In this document: one piece after another, positions 31,615 through 44,404 of the stretch
How positions within the stretch are numbered: the first letter of the stretch is position 1
How the letters are laid out: each line of letters begins with the position of its first letter
Assembly (NCBI GenBank): GCA_038503065.1
Contig: JBCAMK010000010.1
Span: 1,364,001-1,428,000 of the forward strand
From: Paragyromitra xinjiangensis
Lineage: Eukaryota > Ascomycota > Pezizomycetes > Pezizales > Discinaceae
DNA length: 64,000 bases
Direction: 5' to 3'
Translations under genes and position numbers: made by a program
Notes under the pieces: generated by a model
Databases searched by the model: none
Seen by the model: only the letters and a program-made list of their open reading frames with translations
What the model was told of the DNA's origin: nothing

Positions 31615-34154
31615 GAGCCAATGCTTGAGCAATGGGTAGTGGACGGGTCTCTGGTGCTATGGGAGCAATCTGTTTGCTTCTGGTTTTGTTTTTAGGTTAG
31701 TGGGTAGGTAACTTCGTACATGGACAAGGGTATTTCTAGCCCCTTATTCTCATTTGTTCTTTTCCTAACTAGAATTTTTATATTACCTTCTTGTGTTTAT
31801 GAAATATCTCTGTATTATTATACAACTATTGATGTATTTTACGGCTGCCAAACCACAACCAGCGTTTGGGGAGAATTAAACTTGCTTTTATGCTCTGGGT
31901 GTGTACACGGAAATATTGTTCCTTACAAGGAAGCTTGACCTATTATAAGCAATTGAACACACAGGGCCGAGGAGTATAGGCTGGTGTAGTACGAGTGATC
32001 TTCTGTGATTGTTCCGCGGAGCTCAAGGACTTGCCGCTCATGTGATGAAGGCCTCTCCAGACCCATACGAAATTTGTATATTTCTACCAGCATCTTTTTC
32101 TAACTGCTTTATTTTCTCGCTTTCGTCCAAATTCCCTGATATTCGGCCTCACATTGTGCTTTAGATCTTGTCGATATTTTTGTTCTCCACTCAAAAGAAT
32201 ACACGATCGACTAATTAAATGTATGAGCCCAGCCCTACACTCCCAATCCTTCTATCCCATATGCCGCCTGCATGCAGTCACGGGTTTGCTTGTCGAAATT
32301 GGCCTACAGACCCTTAGCTCTCTGCCATGTAATTAAGCCGTGCTGCACAAGTATATGTTCGATTTCATCTTATTATTTGCCGGCGGCTTCTCGCATGACT
32401 ACCTGATGCACCGGTCTTTTTACTATCCACTGCTTAAGGTTTCAGGTAAGGAAACTAATCACGTCAGGGCTAGGTCCTACTGTTGGATCACCAACTCCCC
32501 CTTGTGATGAAGTTTCTACACGAGAGATACTATATGAACGCGAAAACATCACCTTTGATCATCCAAACATGCAAATCAACAACTTCAGGGTCTCTGGCGA
32601 GCCTTTGTTTTCTATTAACCAATCGAAGAAAAGTCCAACATTCAACGAACCATGTTCGCTGTCTTAGAGTTGGAAAGGGGACATCAACGGGTTGGCAAGC
32701 ATGAGATGGATCAGGGGAGTTTGCTCCCCAGCACAGTTAAAAATACTACTCTTCAATTGGAGATCCCTGCTGAATTCAACAGACTCAATCACGAAGGGAT
32801 ATAACGGCTCTCAATATACCTTAAATTAGAATGTCTGGTATCTCGCCCAATGCCATCGACAGGTGGTGGCGGATAGATCTGGAGAATCAGCCCAACTCGG
32901 TTCATTTTGTGAAGGACACGCGGTAAAAAATATTCACTAGGTAATGTATACTGCGTGGCCTCTTGGTATACTTTCTAAATTATGTCCGCCAGAATGAAAC
33001 TAGATATCCAATTGTCTTCAAGCAGACAAAAAAAAGAAGCATCATCGAATAGATGTTGGCTGATCGGGTAAGTTAACGAGCTGGATGGCAAGGTGAAACC
33101 GCATTCTTCGCTGGCTCGGCTATGAAGGAACGTCAGACAAGAACTTGTCAGACTCCCAGGTCATTCAAGACTCGGAGAGGGGCATTGCTCTTCAGAGTAG
33201 TCACGACGCGATTCCGCTGATGCGAGGTCCAAAAATCGAAAGGACCTATCGCATAAGGCGGGTCCTAAATATGGCAACAAGCAGAGGGAGCTGTAAGGGG
33301 AAGGCCATAAGGAAAATAAACGCCCACACGGATGCGGCCGTATAGCCAAATGAGCCAAATGACCAGCGAGTGCTAGAAGGACAGATTATATAAGAAATGA
33401 TCCATTCACCCACTTCATGGGGTAGGGTAAGCGTTCCTTTGATTCCTTCTTGGGGCATAAAAAATAACAGCATAAAGAGACGACTCCCTTTTACAGCTCA
33501 TTTTGGTCAACTTAACCCTCATTCTTCGAAACAGCGGGATAGCTGCAGAGGCACCCACCATGCAGCAGAAAGCTGTCTGAGGCTGATAATTGACGTTCAC
33601 CCAACAGACCTCTTTCTCTCTCCCTCTACAAATGTATGTACCGTATAAGCTGCCCCACTCGCTATTATTAGCCGAAGAAACACTCTTCCGGGCGATCATC
33701 TTCATTACTATTCTCGTCCATCCCGCTATCATCCTCGCTGCATTTGTCTCGCGGGGGTCGTAAACATGTACATATGCTTGATCGACGGTTGACTGTTTCT
33801 CCTGCTCTCCTTCTCCTGTTCTCTTTTCGGTTCAGTTTTGAAGCTTCGTATCCGATACTACAACTTACTCCTGGCTCCCTCATTCGTCTACCCCATGCTA
33901 AGAGATACTTATTGTACATGGCAGAGCCTCTTGCGCGAAAAGCCTCCCGAGACAGACCCTGCAGAACACTGCGCTGATCCACTACTCCCCTAAATTTCGC
34001 CCCAGCCGACTTCGCGACAACTTCCTGACAATAACAATACCCATATTTAGAATCAACGACTCGGCAAGTCGAGTCGTTCCCCCCGCTACTCGTTCTGGCG
34101 GAATCCAATCCTGAGGAAAGAGCTCAGACTCTTTTGTTCACTCACCTTGACGGC
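31615..34154. other. Gene-poor stretch, no supported gene
   Basis: 2.5 kb without a supported gene. The last 500 bp (about 33650-34154) is pyrimidine-rich in places and is the likely promoter and long 5' leader of the Abp2-like gene. A 146-codon frame antisense to it (33668-34108) starts with TTG and has no domain, so it is not called. Confidence 0.45.
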
Positions 34155-36590
34155 ATGGACACAGAACAGTATCCAAACTCACTCGGCGATGATGAGGAGG
34201 AGGAAGACGACGATGTCGACGAGAGTAGTTTCGTCCAGGGTATTTCAGACAGTGGACATGATCATGACCATCACGCGCAATCCGCGACTACCCCAAGCTT
34301 TGGGTTTGGGCGACAGCAGAGTCTGATAGATCCGGCGCTGGACACACCCCCGCCGGAGAATCATGGTGATTCGCACTCCCCGCAGCATCACCACAATCAC
34401 CATCACCAGCAGCAGCAGCATCTGCAGAACCCATTTGTGAACTCACAGATACCGCGACAGATCTACACCGACCTTGCGCGCAGCGCGAACCAGTTCCCGC
34501 TGCAGCATACAACACCAGACCAACTCTCAGCAGGAGGTGTGCGGTTTGCATCCTCAAGCCCTGCGCCGCCGAAGATACTCCCCGCGTTTACACCTACAGA
34601 CCGGAGTTTACCAGACCGGTCTGTAACAGATGAGACGCTTGACGATGCCTACGTCGCGTTTATTCTCTACTGTAATCCGTCCGTACCATTGAATTGTGAT
34701 ACAATGGAGTTACGGAAAGCGTTTAGACAGCCGCCGAAGAGCGATGGGAAAACGTTCAATGTCTATCATCTACTGCAGCTCATTGAAAAGTTTGAAGGGC
34801 GGGAAATTAAGACGTGGACGCGACTCGCAACAGAGCTAGGAGTGGAGCGGACTGCAGATCAAAGCGCGCAAAAAGTGCAGCAGTACGCAGTACGGCTAAA
34901 GGTGCGCCCATCAGTCCTTGTCTATTGGCGAGGGTGTGGATAGCTAATTCCCAGGCAGAGGTGGATGCATGCCATGCATATAGATGCATTCTTCGAATAT
35001 ATTCTTAACAAACCACACGCCTACTACCAACAAATCCCACACCTGACCTCTTCCCCCACGTCTGATCGTGATGGTGTTCCCATTGAAGAAGATCTTGCCC
35101 TCCGCGCTCTGCACCCGGAAACCCGCCCAAAACGTGGCCGTCGAAAAACAGATGACAAAGATGACGGTGGTTCTGACAAGGACATGCCCGACCCTAAACG
35201 TCCCCACCTCGACACTCCGACCCCATCAACAGCTGACCCTACAAGTGCTATGGACCACTTCAGCAACTCCCTATTCCCGCCGCACCCTCAATCTGCTGTT
35301 TCTTCTGGTGGTGGTGGGGACGGCATGGACCGGTTCCTCGATGACCCAGACCCATGGGCTGCTGCAACCCAATCAGTTTTGTCTGGTGGTGGTAGCAGTG
35401 GCGCCTCTGCAGGCGGCCAACAGTTCCGCTGGCGCGCCTTTCCTCGCGAAGGAACTACACCAGTGACCACTCAACCCCCCATAACAGTCCTCACCTCTCA
35501 CGATGGCAGTAACACTCCCGTCGACGAAGTTCCCACTCCCACCACCCCTTCAGCCTCAAAGGCACGTGCACGACGGCGCCACGGCCCTGCCGTATCTTCT
35601 GCTTGGCCAAGCTCTGGGAACCCACTCACCGGTAAGCTTCGCGGGCGCCCACCAAGCAACCGCTCGGTCCGCGATGGACCTTTCTCGACATTTCCTGCAA
35701 ATCCAACAGGGAAAGGACATACAATTGATCTTAGCCCTGGAGGGGTAGGGATCACATCTACTCCAACACCCACACCAGTAGCTAGTCATGCACCGCCACA
35801 ATACACGTTTCGCCCGCAACAGCTACATCTAACAGTTCCGGCACGGACAGGTGGCCACATTAGCGTTGCATCTCCAGCGAGCGCAGTGACACCGCACCCA
35901 CAGATAAACGGGAATGGATCCTGGAAGCGCGAGAAGAGCCCGCTTGGTCGAGGGGACGGGATCACGTATTCAAGTACGACAGAAATAGTGGATGATATCG
36001 AACGCAAATTCTCCGTTGCGCTCCTTCAAGCCCAAAGCGACGATGGTGGCTTGCCAGTCGTAGAAGACGCGAAGAAGATCGCAGGAAGAGTCCTTGCAAA
36101 TCTGCGACAATCGTGGCCAGAGTCCGGCGATGGCAGAGAGGCCGACGATAGGGCCATTGCAACACTGATGGGTTGCGGCGATAACAACGAAGGTGCATGT
36201 AGAGACGTGCGGCTCACAAAGATCGGAAGAACGGAACTAGATGACCTAGGACTGGAGGAAGATGTGGACGACCTCAACGACGATGATGGCTCGACTCGAT
36301 ATGAAGTGCGCTGGAGTGTACAGTTTGGCCCTGTCAAGGCTGATTTCTCGCAAATCGTTTCGTTGCCGGGACCGGGAAGGTTTCGTGGAATGAGTGGCGG
36401 ACTGAGTACGTTAGGAGATGATGATGATGACGGAGGATTGAAGGAACTGGATGGATTGGGGTTCGACGACGGCGATGGTGGGGTGGATGACCTGAGGAAG
36501 AAGGTAGCAGAACTAGAGAGAAAACTAAAGGAGAAAGACAGGGAGATTACAGGGATTAAAGAGAAGGTGCTGAAGGCGGTCGTATCCTAG
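34155..36590 (+). CDS. ARS-binding protein 2 (Abp2)-like DNA-binding protein
   Basis: A 792-aa protein of the fungal ARS-binding protein 2 family, named for S. pombe Abp2, which binds A/T-rich replication-origin DNA. Two exons, 34155-34901 and 34959-36590, with a 57-nt intron in phase 0. The start is the first ATG; the frame is open a little further upstream only through a TTG. The family domain (about residues 155-270) reads DDAYVAFILYCNPSVPL, FRQPPKSDGKTFNVYHLLQL, IKTWTRLATELGV and QKVQQYAVRLKRWMHAMHID, the last split by the intron. Flanking regions are disordered: an acidic N-terminus, a His/Gln run near residue 85-100, and Ser/Pro/Gly-rich segments. KRGRRK is a candidate nuclear signal. 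A C-terminal coiled coil (DDLRKKVAELERKLKEKDRE) suggests dimerisation. Confidence 0.87.
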
Positions 36591-37911
36591 GGATTCATTC
36601 GAGCAGGAGTAGGAGCAGGAGCAAGAGGTATGTCCAAAGGTATACCGGAGCGATGGTGGTTAATAATGGTCTTTTGCAATAAAAGTTACCCCTGGTGGGT
36701 TCTGTCTAGGGCGGGTGTCTGCTTTGTTTTTTCCCTTTTTTTTCCGAGCGCTGTTGTTGGTCTGCATTCTTTTCTTTTTTTACTGCATGGTGTTAATGTG
36801 GGAATGGTAGTTTTTCTGTTAGGTTAAAAGTGTAATCGATACTTACCTGTATGTATGTATTATGGGTTTGGATATATAAGTTTATATTAGCGAAAGTTGA
36901 GTATCATGAGTTGTCACTCGGCATTTTAAATTGTCTGTGGTTGGTTAGCGTGTAACATATTTGCTTTTTAAGAGCGTGTGAATGCAGCTGTTCGCTACGC
37001 TATGCAGCGTCTAGAAATACGTGCAGCACATAGCACGTTGGTCAAAGAACCCGGACCGTGGGAACCGATCGTGACACGGTGGGCGAGTGATCATGGATGA
37101 TTGATGACAGGAGATGCAGCATGAGTCTCTGGAATGCCAAACGGTGGATCATCAATTTCAAGTAGAATGTTCTTCGGGCTTGGTGGGGATCTTCAAGTTT
37201 CCTAACAGATTGGCGAGAAGTTGGGATTCATGGTCTCGGGAAGTTTTATGCTCGTTGAATTGGAATTCCCGAAGGATCCGTGAGCTGGCTGGCTGGTGCC
37301 AAGTACCAGGAACCAAAACGCCAATAATTAATTTTAGATACATGTAGTGCCCGCACGGTGGAGAGCTGCCGATACATCGAGAAGGTGCACGAAAAGGGAC
37401 TGTTCTTTCGGTTATAGCACCAAGGCCATGTGAAGTAGCCGCATATGTACCTACTATCTACTCTATATACAATCAATGTCTAGGACATCTCCAAACAGTG
37501 GTGGACATTTGACGTCGGACGACGCTGATTGTTCGCTGATACGATAAGGTGCCGTGAGGAAACCGTGTCTCGTTCAGCCGCGTTGCTTGTTCTGAATTGT
37601 ACGCGGCTTGCAGGGGTCGCGGAACAATTTCCTGGGCCATCCCTCCCACAGACTGTCCCCCTGCTTCACACATAACATGAGTCCTGTGGATTGCTGCTAT
37701 TCATAATTCTTCTCCTCTCCTCTCGTTCTCCTTTAATTCTCTTCGTCCGGGGGGTTTTTTTCCTTTCTTTCGTTTGACAACCCGTGGTTTTTGCCCTTTC
37801 TTCGACGATCCTATTTGTTCTTTCTTCTACAGTTGAGAATATCGCGGGTTTCTCCATTTCTTCAAGTTCTACTCGCTTCTCACTCGCGCCAGAGGAGAGA
37901 AACAGCGTGAT
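36591..37911. other. Intergenic stretch, no supported gene
   Basis: 1.3 kb between the Abp2-like and PMT genes. It holds one TACATGTA (37339) and a strongly pyrimidine-rich tract (about 37700-37780) just upstream of the PMT start, typical of a fungal promoter near the transcription start. No gene is seen. Confidence 0.5.
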
Positions 37912-40384
37912 ATGGCGACGTACGGAACGGGTGCCCAATTTGACGAGGCAGCCGCTAGGAGGAGAATAGTAGCTGCAGATCCCAATGGAAGCCCTACAGT
38001 AGTGGTTACTGATCCCGAGGACACGAAGAAGGAGCTAAAGGCTGTAAGTTCACGACAAGGAAAAAAACCACCCCTTTCATCGCTGAGGCTAACAAAGACT
38101 CTCTGTTCTAGAGACAAGCTGGAGATGTAGACATCGAGGCTATAGTAGCTCCGATACTGTTCACAATTTTGTCTTTCTTCACAAGGCTGTATAAAATTGG
38201 ACGTTCTGACGTTGTTACGTGGGATGAAGCTCAGTATGTTGCCTCTGTTCGGTGGTGGGGGAGGAGAAATGGTCGATCACGATAACTTACAAGGGTGCCA
38301 TGTATAGCTTTGGAAAGTTTGGATCTCACTACCTTAAACGCGAATTCTACTTCGATGTACACCCACCGCTCGGAAAAATGCTCGTGGGTCTTTCGGGCTA
38401 TATGGCTGGCTATAACGGATCGTTTGAGTTCAAGTCTGGGGACCACTACCCGGAGGAAGTCAACTACACTTTCATGAGAATATTCAATGCTGCTTTTGGT
38501 GCACTTTGCGTTCCGGTTGCGTATTACACTGCGAAGGAGCTTAAGCTTTCAACAAAGGCAACTTGGTTGGTTACTTTGATGGTCTTGTGTGGTATGTAGT
38601 GGTGGAATACTTCAGTGAAGCCTTTTAGACTGTATAGCTGATTATTTTGTGGTGTATAGAAAACTCGTATGCTACTATCAGCAGATTCATTTTGCTCGAT
38701 TCTATGCTTCTGTTTTTCACTTTCACCACTATGCTGTGCTTTGCACGATTCCACAATTTGCAGAAGAGATCGTTCAGTGCTCAGTGGTGGCTCTGGTTGA
38801 TACTGAGCGGATTGTCTATTGGTTGCGTGTGCAGGTTGGTTTTGCTATTGGTTATTGGCACGGGGATAATTGCTGATCTAGGGAAACAGCGTGAAATGGG
38901 TTGGTCTGTTTGTTACCTCGTTGGTTGGACTCTACACGATTGAAGATCTCTGGAACAAGTTTGGAGACCTCAAGATCAAAAAGGTTACTTATATACAGCA
39001 CTGGATTGCCCGCATCATCGGCCTCATGGCAGTTCCAATGGCAGTCTACATGGCCAGCTTCTGGCTCCACTTCCTTATCCTCGAGAATTCCGGCCCTGGT
39101 GACGCCCAAATGAGCTCGCTCTTCCAAGCCAACCTCAAAGGTTCCGATATCAAAGAATCCCCTCTCGAAATTATAATTGGCTCCCGTGCCACCATCAAAA
39201 ACATGGGATACGGTGGTGGGCTTCTTCACTCTCACGTCCAGACATATCCCGAGGGCTCGACTCAGCAGCAAATCACCTGCTACCACCATAAGGACACCAA
39301 CAACGACTGGCTCTTCACCCCTGCTCGCAATCAGCCCGATTATGATCCTGAGTCCCCAGATCTCCGCTATGTTGGCCATGGTGACGTCATCCGTCTTATC
39401 CATGCACAGACCGGCAGGAATCTGCACTCCCACACTGTTCAGGCTCCGGTCACAAAGGCAGACAACGAAGTGTCTTGTTACGGAAATATGACTGTCGGTG
39501 ATGACAAAGATCACTGGACCATCGAAGTCGTCTCTGACGCCGCCAGCAAGGACCACAGCAAGCTCCGCACACTCACCACTGCATTCCGCCTAAAGCACAG
39601 CAGTCTCGGCTGCTACCTTCGCGCCGGTAACGTGAATCTCCCGCAATGGGGTTTCAAACAAATCGAGGTCACCTGTACTAAGAAGAACAACCCGCGCGAC
39701 GTATTTACTCACTGGAATGTCGAGTCTCACTGGAACGACAAGCTCCCCTCGGCCGATGTTGGTGCCTACAAGTCTCCATTCTTCCGCGATTTCGTCCATT
39801 TGAACGTTGCCATGATGACCTCTAACAACGCACTCGTCCCTGATCCGGATAAGCAAGACGACCTCGCATCGCAGTACTGGCAATGGCCCCTCCTCCACGT
39901 CGGTCTCCGCATGTGCAGTTGGGACGACCAAATCATAAAGTACTTCCTCCTTGGTAACCCAGTAGTGTATTGGGGTTCCACCGCATCCCTCGGTATCTTC
40001 ATTTCTATGGTAGTATTCTACCTCATCCGGTGGCAGCGCGGTTATGATGATCTTAACCAAGAGGGGATCGACCATATTCACTATGCAGGTCTCTACCCGA
40101 TTATTGGTTGGTTTTTGCACTACGTTCCTTTCATCGCGATGGCGCGTGTCACCTACGTACACCACTACTACCCAGCGCTGTATTTCGCAATTTTGGTGTT
40201 CGGGTTCACTTTTAACCACGCTGTCGGAAAGCTACCCCAGGCGGTTGGATTAGCAGTGTACGCATTTGCGTATACACTTATCATTGGTGTGTTTGTATTG
40301 TTCCTTCCGATCTCATTCGGGATGGAAGGAAGCGCGGAGCAGTATAGCTATCTGAAGTGGTTCGACAACTGGAGAATTTATTAG
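37912..40384 (+). CDS. Protein O-mannosyltransferase, PMT2 family
   Basis: A 735-aa ER membrane enzyme (GT39) transferring mannose from dolichyl-phosphate-mannose to Ser/Thr of secretory proteins. Five exons: 37912-38043, 38112-38233, 38308-38591, 38660-38834, 38890-40384, all in phase. Diagnostic blocks are [14 protein letters not shown] (catalytic Asp-Glu in the first luminal loop, formed across intron 2), [34 protein letters not shown] (PMT2-type loop), [12 protein letters not shown] and the central luminal MIR domain (about residues 330-520, with [22 protein letters not shown] and [12 protein letters not shown]). [20 protein letters not shown] is the conserved C-terminal membrane region. 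PMT2 members usually pair with PMT1 members. The CAP protein's Thr/Pro stalk in this window is a plausible type of substrate. Confidence 0.95.
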
Positions 40385-43300
40385 ACTGGGGAAAAATGAG
40401 AGATGTTTCTAGAATGGGTTGGTTGGAATAGAGCGGAGTTGGCTGGACAAAGGATGAAAGTTAAAAATGCAGAGCTTTGGAGGAATTTTGGGGGTGGAAA
40501 AAGAAGAAATATTCATAATTCTGCTCCTGTTTTTTTTATATTTAGCAAACGCCTTGTCAAATAGCTTCATATCTTTTTTTTATTTTCCAAATGTTTTTTT
40601 TTCTTTTCTTCTATGCAAGAGCGGGAAGGAGTGAGGTGATTTCCTTTGGATGTTAGGGCGGAGACCGGTACTTAAATGCGGTCGGGTTTGCTTTTTTTTG
40701 CTAAGTAGGGAAATGTATGGGAATAGTAAAAATCAAATTTTGTTTTTCGCTTTTGGATGCTAAGGCAATACTCCTGTTTCTGCGTTCTATGTGACTTATA
40801 ATGCAAGATCATCAAGTCTAAGGCGATGTGGGGGTGCTTTGGCTGTCCTTGTTGTGGTGATCAGCGCCTAATGGCTACGTCGCGAGTGAGATCCCATGAT
40901 TACGGTATCAGGGCTATATGTACTCTATAGCAGATTCGAAGAAGTGTGGCTAATCGTCACAATTGTAACTTTCGGGGAGGAGTTTCCTAGGTAGATAGTG
41001 GGATGGGATATTGCTGATGCCGCCAATGCAGCAACTAAGCTTGTATATTTTATTCTATAGCGGGTGGAGTAGGTCTCATAGGCTGGGGTAATTACTAGAG
41101 GTACTGGTTTTGAGTAAATTTTTGCCAGTGGTTTGCCCATTGGCTAATATGATCCCGGCACTCGTCAATTTTGGTCTCTGCTATCAACAGGAAAAAGCAA
41201 ATAGGTAGGTATAAGTAAAGATACCGTTGTATTTGGCGAGTAAGCCCATGGGCTTAAAGTAAAGTGGTGAGAAAGAAGGCGTGAGAACAAGCTAATTGGA
41301 ACCTCAGGGTTGGGATTACTACCAGCACTTTCCTGTTTCAACGAAGTCAATGCTATTTGATTGGCTCTCTCCGCCGCCCTCTCTTTCACCACTTTACTTG
41401 AAGCTCATGGGCTTACCCGCCAAATACAGCGGTATGAGGTCTTCAACTATGTGCTTAGGACATTGGATGAGTTCTAAACCAAGCCTAAGGGGGATTATCG
41501 AATAGTGAATATCTCCCACTTAGGGGAGCCAAGTGCTGTTGTCAACTACATGTATCCTTTTCATACCCTTTTCCTGATTCGGCGTTGAAACTTTCCGCTC
41601 GTATGTAGGGAAAATGGATTCCGTAGAATATTTCATACTTTTGCTTCTCTATAAACACTCGAGAGCTCAAGTTCAAACTTCAAAGCTCTCGATTAATAAC
41701 ATACAAGTGTCTATAGATCAAGCTGGAATTGACATGTATTTATTTACCGTTGTTCGCGTCGTCGCTAGATAAGTTTTTACTGTCCAAAAGCAACTATTAT
41801 ATTACATTTATAAACTATCACTCGCAAAGCATCTATCTAAACCGCTAAACTATATCCACTGCCTTGAGAACGATATAGAGGTGGTTACATACGAGAAGCA
41901 CTTAGATACGGGTTAGAACAGTTGTCTGATCGTGAAGTACGCATTGCATGATCTTCCCGAATTCATCCTCGACTCCGTAACGGGATTAAGGCTACTGAGT
42001 ATCCAGTGCGCGGGGCTAATACACCAGCTACTAACAATTTGGTTCTTTTAGGTTGTTGATGCATAAAATGAGGGTACATTGTTTTTTTGGTCGTATCAAC
42101 TAGGGTTTGAGGCCAGTTTAATCATGACAACCCTTCCTAGTTTCCTCCCAACATTATAAATATTGTTTCTGCATCTTATTCATTAACTTCCACCTTAGAT
42201 TTATGGGAGGTTTCCCTGAAGCCTGTAAACCGGAGGATCCACCAATAGCCCAAAAGACCTCTAGTGAGGCAATAGCTAGCACCTGTACTCCCTCTGCTCG
42301 AACGACCTTCCATGCCTGTATCAATCCTTCAAGTCGCCTCATGAAAAATGTCTGTCCTATGCGCCCAAGAGCTCAAGGTTAAATAAGATTGGTCTTCTGC
42401 ATTCGCTTTCGTGAATAACTCCTAAAACAATCCCAGGAATTTGAGGGATCTCAAATGGTCTAGGGTGGGCAATTTGCTTAAGCCTGTAAACGCCCGATAT
42501 AATAACAGGCTTTCGTCTTCAGGGTGTCTCATTTACCCAAGACGTATCTCATACTTCAAGGAGTGCTTTTGAGATATCGAATGTCTGGAAATCCAGTCTG
42601 GCGAGACATCGAAATATTCTTTTAGTAGCGTCGTTGCTCCTAGCCGTTGGTTACTGGACTAGAGCATGCCACTTTAATCCTCGAGGCGCGAAATTCCATT
42701 CCTAGCATCCCCGCGGGAATGTGGGAGGGATATGTCGGTTTCATGCCTAACCTAACGCCAAAATAGAGAAGCCCGGTGACATCTGAGCTTTAGTAAGAAA
42801 ATGTGATGCACCTCAAGATGGGAGCTATCAACTAACCAATGGGCGACTCTATTTCCATCAACCTCATCTTCTAAGCCCGGGTACTAGAAGAAGTACGTAA
42901 CCTCTACCGGCTAAGTAAGATTATTTTAATACGTTTGTTCATGATAGCAGTCCGATTCTCTCTAGTAGAAAACGTATAGTTTTAGCGTAATTCTATGGTC
43001 GGGGAAACGAATACTTACCGTCTTGAAAACCCTATACAAATTAAGACTAAAATGAACCCTCTTGTTTAAAATGATCTACCCTTTGGCCATCCCAAGTTCT
43101 CTAAGCATGATAGTAAGCGCAGTCATTGAATCTGATATACCAAAACAGCGACCCAAAAACACATAAAGTACCGGTACCGATCCGAAGAGCTGTCGAATAT
43201 GATATACCAGCAATAAAGGTTTTTGAGATCCAGCCTCTACTCGCTGACGCGAATAGCTCGTTTAGAACCCCATTCGACATCATGTATAACTACCATGTAT

Positions 43301-44404
43301 GGCTCTTAACTGCCAAACTATCAATCAGCGTCACCTCACCACCAGAGCAGGAATACTTACCTTTTACCGAAAGTAATGTTAACTTTCAACGACCTCGTGC
43401 CGAAACCCAGATACCTCATCAAGAGAATATCAGGCAGTCAATCACATAGGGAGAAGATACCCCTCCTCCCACAGCACCATCAAACCAGCGAGAACACCTC
43501 ACTCATACCTCAACATTCTCCATGCCATCCAACATAGAACGTCTGCAAACCAACATGCGCCGACGAAAACACGTAAACAATAGCAATTTTATGCCAACAT
43601 TCACATCCACCAGCTGAGGCAACACAACTGATCACCATCTCTGCAATCACGGATAATATCTCCTAACCAATTCTTCGAAGACAGCGAAATAGCTATCTCG
43701 ACCGTACTGAGGGAATAAAACATCATCGACACCCAAAGTAACTGCGTTTGCACACCCGTCTCCAATTCACTCCACGGGAGAATACCTAGGAGTTTCCATA
43801 TAGTGCATAATATGAAAGTCGAATTCCCGTAATAAGCAGAAAAGTTAGGAAGAGTGAAGTACTAATGACTTGCTTTGTTGATGGGCTCATCGGCTGAATA
43901 GCGGCTGGTGAATGATCGTTCAGCGGATGTGTAGAGGAGGTATTTGATTTGCTGGATGTTGGAATACAGCGTAATTCTGTCTTGAGAGCGTTGAGAAATA
44001 TAATCATCGATTGGAATTTGGTTAATGATCTTCGTAACTGAATTCATCGCAGTGAATCTCAGAACCTCGCTCGCGGAAGAATAAAGAATTCTTCATCTTC
44101 AATGTTGATACGAATGGTTGTGGTTGAATGTTGATGGATGATGAGAGGATGAAGGAACGTTGCAAACAAACAGACGTTCGACATGGGCTAAATACAACAC
44201 ATCGAAAGCCGGGTGACATCAAATGAAGGCACAACCAACAACCCACTACCAACCTCACAGAAACGATAATAACCCCCACTTTACAATAAAACCCCCACAC
44301 CCATCTATCGAATTTTTATTTATTTCACTTCCTATCCTGCCTCCCCCAGCCCCAGGAGATATCCATATTTTACTCTTCTAATAACCCTCCTTCAAAAAAG
44401 CCAT
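40385..44404. other. Gene-less 4-kb stretch with inverted repeat
   Basis: 4.0 kb with no supported gene. The first 400 bp is T-rich (PMT 3' UTR and terminator). A 54-nt imperfect inverted repeat lies at 41221-41435, one TACATGTA at 41547, and AT-rich segments around 41640-41850 and 44300-44360. Short open frames are present on both strands but none exceeds about 110 codons or resembles a known family. It may be ageing transposon-derived DNA, which I cannot prove from the sequence. Confidence 0.45.
41221..41435. repeat. Imperfect inverted repeat, 54-nt arms
   Basis: The left arm 41221-41276 and right arm 41382-41435 are reverse complements over about 54 nt with four mismatches and a 2-nt gap. 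They are separated by about 105 bp, and weaker complementarity continues into the loop. Three of the four mismatches are transitions. It could be a MITE-like foldback remnant. No clear target-site duplication is seen. Confidence 0.8.

Noticed and set aside
33668..34108. 146-codon minus-strand frame upstream of the Abp2-like gene
   Set aside because: Starts with TTG and covers the likely leader of the Abp2-like gene; no domain.
34134..34154. Seven-residue upstream extension of the Abp2-like frame
   Set aside because: It depends on a TTG start; the ATG at 34155 is the natural nuclear start.
38852..40219. Long minus-strand frames (38852-39556, 39590-40219) under the PMT gene
   Set aside because: Antisense shadows of a well-supported PMT exon with no domain of their own.
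43126..43449. 107-codon plus-strand frame in the gene-less interval
   Set aside because: Non-ATG start, no domain, and no exon partners.
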